Source: Antitrichia curtipendula (taxonomy: Eukaryota > Streptophyta > Bryopsida > Hypnales > Leucodontaceae). From it: a DNA stretch of 64,000 nt. The stretch is taken from the NCBI GenBank assembly GCA_951230915.1, contig OX579637.1, positions 25,110,001 to 25,174,000 on the forward strand, given 5' to 3'. The first letter of the stretch is position 1. Each line of letters opens with the position of its first letter. Of the stretch, positions 56,114 to 64,000 are shown in pieces. The notes below the pieces were generated by a model. The model was not told the origin of the DNA. It was given only the letters and a program-made list of their open reading frames with translations, and did not search any database. Made by a program: the position numbers and the translations under genes.

Positions 56114-59100
56114 ATGGGAAGTCAACAAAAGCAAACAAAAGAATGGGATCCATAGTATAATTTCTTTGTTAATGGGAATAAAGTGAGCTGTGTTTTTTGC
56201 AATGCGACATTTAGCTATAAACGCGAGCGCGCGTTTGCTCACTTTGGATATGGAACGAAGTCCGAGAGGTCAATTTGTCTTAGTGCGCCATCGATTTGCA
56301 AATTGTGCAAACTTTGTCCCGCAACAATTGAGCCCCGAGGACATGTACAAAGGAAAATCAATTCCGGATGGTCCATCGAGAATGACTCCAGTCGCAAGTT
56401 CAAGCCAATCCACTCATAACAAAGTGACGGGAGGGGGCCCAGGTGGAGACCAAGCTGAAGAGGTTACTCTCCCTGATGGGAATGGCCCAATACAGAGGTC
56501 CCAAAGTCTTGCTGCATCAAATTCCACGAGATCTGGGACATTACTTCAGCAACGCATGAAAGATGCATTTAACATTGCAAAGAGGAAGGAGTTAGATGAC
56601 AAGTGGGCATTGTTTTTTTACGAGGCAAACGTGCCATTTAATGTGGCAAGGAATCCAGCCTTCATTGAGGCAGTGAGGGCAACCTCAGTGGCAAAGTTTG
56701 AATATAGTCCACCTTCTTATCATCAGTTCAGTCCGATTAGGTTGATTGAACCCAGGAGGTTGCAGATCAAGAAGCAAATTGAAACCAAAGTTGGTTTTGC
56801 AGTGAAGCATTATGGAATGTCGATATGCACTGATGGTTGGAATGACGTGAACCGGAGACCCCTAATGAATGTGATGATGTCGTGCCCTACCGGTGATGTA
56901 TTTTTGGGGTCCATTGACACTACCGGCAACAAAAAAGACATGCACTACGTAGCGGACTTGATGAAAGTATTCATTGAGAAAGTGGGTTTGAAACAGGTAA
57001 CACAGGTGTGTATGGATAATGCAAGGAACATGCTTGGGACATTGGACGATATCGTTCACACGTACCTCCACATTTTCAAGCAGGGCTGCATAGCACATGC
57101 CTTGAATCTCATGTTGGAAGATTGGGCCAAAGTACTTGAATTCAAAGATTTAATTGAGAGAGCAAGAAGATTGTGCCAGTACATGCGAAACCATCATGCG
57201 ACCATGTCTGCTTTTCGGGAGTTGAGTCCGAACCTTCAGCTTGTAGTGCCAAACGAAACCCGCTTTGCTTGTAATTTCCTCATGTTATACCGACTGGAGA
57301 AACTTCGAGGAGTACTACTACGGTTGAAAGATCATGCGTGCGTTCAAAATTACTTTGATGGTATGCGAAACACACAGAATGGACCGCAAGCAACTACGAC
57401 TGCACGTAATGTGGTGTCAACTGTTGAAGATGTGGGCTTCTGGAAACAATGCGTGAATTACAAACACATGACTGAAGACGTGTTGAAGGCATTGCGCATA
57501 TTTGATGGCAAAGAACCAGGTATGGGTTGGGCGTGGCTCGTAATGCACAGTTTGAAAAGCCATGTGTTTTCTTTAAAAGAGCCACCCTTCAACCTACGAG
57601 ATGACATAGCCACCACCATGGAAGAGTCTTTCCAAACAAGGTGGAACATGGTCTTTACGGATGTTCACTATGCCAGGGCCCTTCTAAATCCGTATCTCTT
57701 GGATAACGTGGCAATTAGGGCTGATGGAGTTGCCCTCCGTGCATTGTACCGAGTCATCCACAAAATGGCGAATGCAGTGGGTGTACAAGTTGACGACGTG
57801 CTGATGGAATTAATAGAATTTGAGGAAGGCACGGGGAAATCAAGCACTATCTAAGATTGTCGTGCGTATTTTGGCATTGACGTGTTCAGCATGCTCGTGT
57901 AAAAAGAATTGGAGTATGTATTCCTTTGTTGACAACAAGGTCCAGAATTGGTTAGCCCCCGAGAAGGCTGAGTCATTGGTATATATTTATACCAATAGCC
58001 GTATACTTCAGCAAAGACCGGGGGCTGATCCGGTTCATTGGTACTATGCTAATATCTACTCGGAGGATTCTGACCCAAATGCTCTTGGCTCCATTCCGGT
58101 AGATGAACACAATTGTAAATTTGATGTACTGGTAGCTGAGGAAGAGGATGATGTGGAAGCAAACCGAGCACCCCAAGAGTACCGACCAAATCCAAATTTG
58201 TGGAGGGCGGGGGCCGATCACCTTGAAGAAGCTAGAAATTACTACGGAGATGATGATGAAGTGGAAGAAGAAGTCCTCCATGGTCACTCGGGTCCTTGGG
58301 GACCCGATCCTTGCCGAAGTCCTCTTCCCTCTGGCCCTCAAAATCCAATTCTTCTTGAAGTACAACCTCTGCCTTTGGAGAGTGATGACCTGGATGCGAT
58401 GGACGCCGATGATGATAATGGTCCCTCCAAAAAACGAAGGGGGAAATGGACCTGGAAATGGTAGTGGAAATTTGAGGAACAATGCAACTCAAAATACTGA
58501 AGGATTTGTTTGCAATCAAGATGGTAGTAGGGGCTTGGAAGAGTGGGTGGTTGCAATCGCAATAGAGTTGTCGAAGGGCGGCATGGCCAGTACATTGAAA
58601 ATATAGGAATGGCACAACCGATCGCACAAAATGTCAGGGGGGGCCCGTAGCGGGAGCAAGGCGTTTTGACCCTGAACATTTAGATCCTAGTGATGTTTTT
58701 GCGTTTATTGACCCGCCTGAAGATGAAGACCGTATACCCCCACCGGTTGCAGTGCGTACTATTCTTCCTAACTGGAATACACCAGTGCAACGTTTCCTTA
58801 ACCCTTCTTCTCCCGCAACTTCGAGCGTTCAGCGTCAACCTTCTCAAGAAAGGCTAGGCTCAGTGGAAAATGTTGAATTGACGCCTCAAAGAATTTCAAA
58901 TGTTACAAGGGGTGGTAGACCCCCTACCTTTCCTTGACCCATAGTTCACCACACTATGGGTGAATATCAACAAGGATGTGGAAGGACTACTGTCCATGGA
59001 GGAACAAGGGGTCGTGCAAGGACCGGAGATGGTGCTGGGATTAGAGGTTGTGGTATTAGAGGTGGACAAATCAACAACGAAGCGTTATCATCTAGGCCTT

Positions 59101-59528
59101 CTAAACGCCCTCTCCTAGGAATTGGGGTCAGAGACCCAAATGTGGTGATAGAGCCATTCTTGAATACGTATGTTCTAGGACCAACTTTGTCCACTCTAGC
59201 ATATGTTGTTCCTCGAGTACAAGGAGGCCCCACTATAAATGATGATGCGGAGGACCCTAGAGTTCAACAACATAAGAGATTTAAACACAGTCGTAAGCAT
59301 GGTGAAATAGCTGTGGAGCTTTAAAATGAGAACTCCAAAGCAAAGGGCCACTACACCACAGACGGTGACGATGGAGGAGATGAACGTGGAGCTAGTGAAG
59401 GTGGTGATGATGAAGACGACCTTGATTGTGATGAGGCACCAACAAATGATGATGTGGTCATTCGAAATGCTGCATTAGGGGGTTCGGGTATACAAGAAGT
59501 CCACAAATCAAGTTGTTTCAACAATTAA
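56114..59528 (+). pseudogene. hAT transposase (BED + DUF659 + dimerisation), decayed
   Basis: The N-terminus MGSQQKQTKEWDP is followed by a TAG (56153-56155), then YNFFVNGNKVSCVFCNATF and RAFAHFGYG: a BED-type zinc finger. A frameshift leads into the long frame 56190-57854 with the DUF659 core: GMSICTDGWNDVNRRPLMNV, IDTTGNKKDMHYV, FIEKVGLKQVTQVCMDNARN. GCIAHALNLMLEDWAKV follows. A second frameshift or short deletion near 57835 leads to VRILALTCSACSCKKNWSMY (the hAT dimerisation motif, usually TCSASxCERNWS) and LVYIYTNSRIL, open to 58464. Beyond that the frames are broken but still look coding, with RG-rich (RGRARTGDGAGIRG) and acidic tails reaching about 59528. Length and domain order fit a full plant hAT protein. 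It is flanked by arrays at 55725 and 60000. Confidence 0.75.
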
Positions 59529-59999
59529 AGGGCACTCGTCACCATCTGTAGATCTTCATTCATCGTTAGTTAAAGACAGTTGCACCAACTGAAACATGAA
59601 GTAATGAAGATCTACAAGAACAAGAAGGAGGGTCTGAGATAACCAACGGAAGCGGAGGCGTATCTTGAAAGTATAGATTGATTGTGTTGTTAACTTGTTA
59701 TTGTACTGAACATCACTCAAAATTTATAAATGTTAATGGTTATCTGAAATAATGAACTCTCCAAATCTCCAATTGTGTTTGCAAAATTATTACATTTGCC
59801 ATGCATGTAGACTTGTTTATGATTTGATTTCCAAACCCTTATACAGTTGTACCCTTACATTTGTAAATCAACCCTTTTGAAGATGACTACAAAGAAGTCT
59901 CTTTGTATTGGATATGAATTTAAAACACTTGTAGCCACTATTTTTCAAAATAAAGTCTTGAACATGAACCTGGAAAAGTAGAACTTCTACTTCATCCGA
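59529..59999. other. 3' region of the hAT gene
   Basis: AT-rich noncoding sequence without ORFs of note, ending at the GC-rich array. Confidence 0.5.
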
Positions 60000-60185
60000 A
60001 TTAAAATGCAAAGTCCCCGCCTTGATGAATCCGTCCGCGCCCTATAAAGTCCCCGCCCTGACAATGACGTCCGCGCCTTGACATCCACGCCCCGACTTTG
60101 ACGTCCATGCCCTAATTCTGACATCCGCGCCCTGACGTCCACGCCCCGACTTTGACGTCCGCGCCCTGATTCCAGCGTGGACCGC
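60000..60185 (+). repeat. GTCCGCGCCC array, right flank of hAT element
   Basis: About a dozen units of GACGTCCGCGCCCTGA / GACATCCACGCCCCGACTTT over ~180 bp. Forms a pair with the array at 55725-55860 on the other side of the hAT transposase; both are in the same strand orientation. Confidence 0.75.
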
Positions 60186-60203
60186 CACCATGGAAGCCAG
60201 TTG

Positions 60204-61663
60204 TCAATTGGAAAATTGGAAAAATGAAAGGCATCCAGGCTGTCTGAGACATCCGGTTGTCTGATTCGGTTTGCCCATCCGTTCGTCCCATCCGATCACC
60301 TTGACCCGTCCACTATGACAACCTTGTTTATCAGTGTATTTGGTGAAGAGATTACTCGGATCGGCCTCATTTGCGATTTCACTTGAGCCCACTTCATTTG
60401 TGGGGTTACTAGAGTAGGCCTCGTTTGTCTCGATTACTCGGTTTGGGTGAAGAGAGATGTCTTGTTGATGTGCCCTAAACAAAAAAGAGGCTTCCAACAA
60501 GCTTTCCAATTCACTCGCCATTGGCAAATGACAAAGATCCTCCAATTGTGCCGTATTTTGAGTTGACAAATGCGGATAGCTCTTATCCAATGGGTTGTCA
60601 TCAATGGACACATTTTGCGCCATGCCATCGAGTTGCTTCCCATTTTTTGGCGACACCTGCCCTTCAACTCTTATGCTCAATACGGGGCATAGTAAGTGGC
60701 TCAATACGGGGCTCGATATGGGGCCCAATACGGGCTCAATACGAGGCTCGGTGTGGTTGGCAAGTCTTGATTGGAAGGTACTTGTGTCATAAAGTCAATA
60801 CCATTGCTGTCTATGAGATGATCAATTGATGCGATGGCCCTTGCCATTTGTTTGGGAGCAACCTCTTCCCAACGTTTTTGTGGTGCAAACGGGGCTACCG
60901 GTTCTTCAAAAATGGGCCGCATGCTTAGAGCACCACTTTGTTCACCCACGGATCTAAAATTGGGTGTGCATATCAAATCCGCCCGAGGAGTTAGAAACAC
61001 CTCTCCGTCAACACCTTCCACCGCGGCATTTGACATTGTAGTTGGAATCTTCGTAGAATCCAAATGTACTCCAATATTTTTTCCCTCCATAATCTCTTTT
61101 TTATATTGCATTATATCATCTTTTTGCCGCTTCTGTGATTTTGGTGCCTCACTTGGACTTGCCTTTAGATCATACAAATCGGGAATATCTTTCTGCCCTT
61201 CTCTAAGCAAAAGTCAAGCCACATTTGTTGTTGGAAATGTGCTCCAATCCACCTTCCGAGCCAATATGAGCTCAGCATACACCATAGAGGCCACGCTGTA
61301 GTTTATGTATTCCTTACTCATTGATTTGTCCCCGAAGAGGGACCACCAAACCTTAAGTGATCGATGGACAAAACGCCCATTCTTGCAATTTGATGGCTTG
61401 CAACAGAAACTCCGTGTGTGAATAATGTGGGCTTCACAAGGCCACAACTTGTTGATGTGATACATTTTCACATATTTTTTGCACATTTTGGAGGTCCAAT
61501 AATTTTCTTCCTCCTTCTCCCATTTGCTCTTTGCCTTGATATTTGGATCATCTAAAATGTCAAAGTGAAGCTCGTGGGTACCCCCCTTTGATTTTGTCTT
61601 CCCGTGGTTGCCAACTCTTGAAGTCATTGCTACAGTACCCTCGCTTGTACCTTTTGTCTTCAT
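60204..61663 (-). pseudogene. Transposon cargo gene sharing an N-terminal domain with the RING gene
   Basis: Starts at the ATG at 61663 (MTSRVGNHG... precedes a frame-consistent start at MKTKGTSEG). The N-terminal domain, DDPNIKAKSKWEKEEENYWT...LILARKVDWSTF, is followed by a TGA at 61214-61216. The frame then continues REGQKDIPDLYDLKASPSEA, a Lys-rich linker and RWEEVAPKQMARAIASIDHL. It enters a short tandem repeat around 60676-60752 (PYWAPYRAPY-like) and shifts frame into ELESLLEASFLFRAHQQD, ending near 60204. The domain with spaced Cys/His and a terminal [KR]VDWST matches the RING gene's first 125 residues in order and length. I do not know its name. No RING follows here, so the downstream parts differ. 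The 5' end carries array + TATA box. Confidence 0.5.
60676..60752. repeat. Short tandem repeat with 15-18-bp unit
   Basis: Four or more units of (C)TCAATACGGGGC / TCGATATGGGGCC in a row. It falls inside the minus-strand gene at 60204-61663 and scrambles its reading frame. Confidence 0.7.
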
Positions 61664-61799
61664 GACTAACAACAAGTGATATCAAAATAATTGACCCCAA
61701 CTCTCTAATCGTGTAGGAGCAACTAGCACAATGAAGCAACAGTTGTTCTTCCGACACGGGTTTAAGCTCTAAAAGAGAGAAAAATTGAGGAAGAATGCA

Positions 61800-62060
61800 A
61801 GTGGCCGTCCGCCTTTATACCCGTCCGCAACCAGATCTAATGTAGGTCCGGCGACGAACAGCCTCCCAAACCTCCCGAAGTGGACTCGGTCGTCCGATTG
61901 ATTGGACGAACCTACTGTCCGCTTGATTGGATGGCTGAACTATCCGAGTCAAATCCCTCGTCGGGCCGTCCGCCCCATTGCTCCTATGGCCCGTCCGCCG
62001 GTCTGCTTGACCGCATTGTCTAGTGGTTGCCGTCCGGCGGATGGTAACCACTATGTCCAC
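61800..62060. promoter_or_regulatory. CCGTCC array with TATA box (minus strand)
   Basis: Words gtggccgtccgcc, tacccgtccgcaacc, cgtccgattgattggacg, gggccgtccgcccc and ttgccgtccggcgg. A minus-strand TATA box (TATAAAG) lies at 61813-61819, 150 bp before the ATG at 61663. Belongs to the GGACGG family at 41520 and 44290 rather than to the GTCCGCGCCC family. Confidence 0.6.
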
Positions 62061-64000
62061 TGCATCTGGACATCCGATTTTTGGACGTGATTTGCCCCCG
62101 GACGTTCAAATTCATCAACCCTGACCAATACCCTTGAACATATTCGGCAAGACAAGCTTGGGTGTAGCAAGTGCTCTTTGGATCCTATTCAAATCCGGCT
62201 AGGATCTAGAGAGCACCTCCCAAAAGTGGTTACATCTAATATACACATTCATTTTTTTTTTAAATCTAAATATTTTTTCTTTTGTTGTTGTTGTTGAAAC
62301 CTCATGAACAATTTCCATCACAAGGGATTTTTTTGATGACTTCTACTTTATTATTTTAACACTTTGTGTAATGGAATTGTGAGACTACAATAATATGCTT
62401 TATAAACAACCATTAAAGGATTGGTCTACTTTATTCATAGACTTGCATGAATACAAAGAATTTTGAATTCATATCTTAGAGAAAGAAAAATAGATCCCAA
62501 ATGTAAAAGAAGTGATTTTGTATTTTTTGACTCAATTTTGAAGTAGTTATGAATTTTCAAAGATATCTGTTGTAAGTACCTATTTATGAGCATAAATATT
62601 TCAAAATGAATCTACTAGCAATTTCTTTGGGCATTTGAAGAAATGAAGGGCAAAAATTGGCTTTTGCATTAAAAAATATTTTTCTCTCGATGCAATAAAT
62701 TCCTGAAGACTTTTAATTAAGGACCAAATCATATCCATTAAATAACACTTAATAGAATCCGTTTCAAAGGGAGGGCGCTTTCAAAGCATCTCACCTCTTA
62801 CTTCGGGATTGTTTGATTGTGTTCCTCAATGAATGATTTGGAATGGCTAATTGGATACATTGATTGTTTCAATGTTATTATTGTGCATGGAGATGTTCTT
62901 TAAAATTTAGAGTACTACAATTTGCATTTGTATTAATATTGTTTTTTGTAAGTCTCCATGTATTTGGCACTAATATTTGTTTTTGTTCTCTTGATTAATT
63001 CCTTGAGATGAACCATGATGTAATAGATTATAATATTTCCTTTCATATTGATGTATTTCAAATGCAATTGCTTTTCTTTACTTTTCTATTGAACACTTCC
63101 TAAAATTGTCTTGTTTTTTTGTGCGAGTCTAAGTACAATGAGGAAAAAAGGGACAAGCCTTAGTGTCCATGATGCAGAAGGACATTGTTCCAGTTGTAGA
63201 TGTTGGTGGTCCATCGTAGGCAATGCCAATGGCACTTGCAATTACCAACATCAACAATTCAAGTGACAAACAGATGAAGATGATGACAAAGAAGACTTCA
63301 TAAGCTTCAATGATATCATGGACATTGTCAATTACACGGTAGATGAGTTTGAGAAGGAAGCAGTAGCTAGTTGTTTTCCAGACCACCTATGTTTCTGGAA
63401 AGGAAAGCAACCAGTCTTCTCCAATGAGAACTTAGAGACTAAGTACAACTCAAGGGAGGAGTCTTTTACAAATGTTACTAGTTCCAATTTTGAAGATAGT
63501 AGTGACAATGAGACTAGCATTCTTGTCAATAGGCCTAGAGTGGTGTTATTCCACTGTCTATAGCTCAAATGAGGATGTGGATGTCGATAGCCTCTTGATA
63601 CAGTTTACATCCTCTAAGAGTTGGTAGATCATTAATTCTTTTTGTAAAGCCTACTGAGGATAGTTATTTGATTACTTATATGTTTAAATCCATCCATCTA
63701 AATACAACATGTCATATCAAAGTTTATATTTATCATCAATTTAGAAGTTCATGATCTCTTATGCTTTCATTCAATTAGAATCTTGAGTTTACTTGATTTG
63801 TCATTGCAGATGGAGGAGTCTCCAATAAACGTGACACAGTTGGAGCGGATTGTAGAGACTCCAAGGATAGATGACACCATTCAACTTGAAATTGAGGGCA
63901 AAGACAAAGGAATTCATAAGGAAGAGGATGGCATTTAGGATAAAAAAAGATGAGCTCTGCCAATTGCAGAAGGTCAATTCAGTTGCTAGAATTGCTTCGT
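62061..64000. other. Gene-poor right end of the window
   Basis: No convincing gene. A short acidic frame at about 63318-63563 (EFEKEAVASCFPDHLCF, then NFEDSSDNETSILVNRPR) and one at about 63811-63940 (MEESPINVTQLERIVETPRI) look mildly coding-like. They could be exon or transposon remnants split by an intron-like gap, but I cannot assign a family. Confidence 0.4.

Noticed and set aside
1708..56155. Reassignment of TAG to a sense codon
   Set aside because: TAG also ends open frames, the same genes have frameshifts and some TGA/TAA, and nuclear code changes are unknown in land plants. Decay at CHG sites is simpler.

Overview
The window looks like nuclear DNA of a land plant with a large, repeat-rich genome. 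The signs are GT-AG introns, AT-rich intergenic DNA, interstitial TTTAGGG repeats, plant-type FCP1-like and SUVR-like SET domains, and hAT transposases of the BED/DUF659 type. A fern, lycophyte or bryophyte is my guess. I see no clearly intact host gene, rRNA, tRNA or CRISPR array. Almost everything recognisable is a transposon or its debris.

Region 1 (1-14,083) is the most interesting part: a ~14-kb DNA element, essentially complete. It has 22-bp terminal inverted repeats (21-42 and 14,039-14,060, one mismatch) and lies between two identical 17-bp direct repeats (4-20 and 14,067-14,083). On the minus strand it carries a DUF7869-like transposase broken by one TAG. On the plus strand it carries a long multi-exon gene (7,535-13,161) with a ParB/sulfiredoxin-like GQH domain, a possible degenerate methyltransferase-like segment, a nuclear coiled-coil region with a SUMO-interaction-like motif, and an FCP1/HAD-type phosphatase domain. 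Between the two genes are an array of ~13 palindromes at ~74-bp spacing and a ~178-bp satellite. Related palindromes sit in four of the five introns of the plus-strand gene.

Region 2 (14,084-25,300) holds a fragment of a histone-methyltransferase SET/post-SET exon and a second, unrelated transposase of a WSDG...GKGEWDG...VKR type (20,024-22,928, minus). The second transposase is degenerate, and its introns and flanks are rich in GTAC palindromes.

Region 3 (25,300-41,500) is mostly AT-rich and gene-poor. It has a 1.7-kb TIR element, a 216-bp foldback MITE, LTR-like sequence, several minisatellites and one tail-like ORF.

Region 4 (41,500-62,060) is a cluster of related elements marked by G+C-rich arrays (GGACGG or GTCCGCGCCC type). 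They carry two decayed hAT transposases, a protein kinase gene and a RING-finger gene that diverge from a shared promoter-like region, and a gene sharing an N-terminal domain with the RING gene. Three promoters share array + TATAAAGGC. The kinase and RING genes look like cargo mobilised with hAT-type ends.

Hand reading found about 20 in-frame TAG codons in these genes but only about six TGA or TAA, which suggests decay focused on CAG or CTGG (CHG) sites. The last 2 kb shows no convincing gene.
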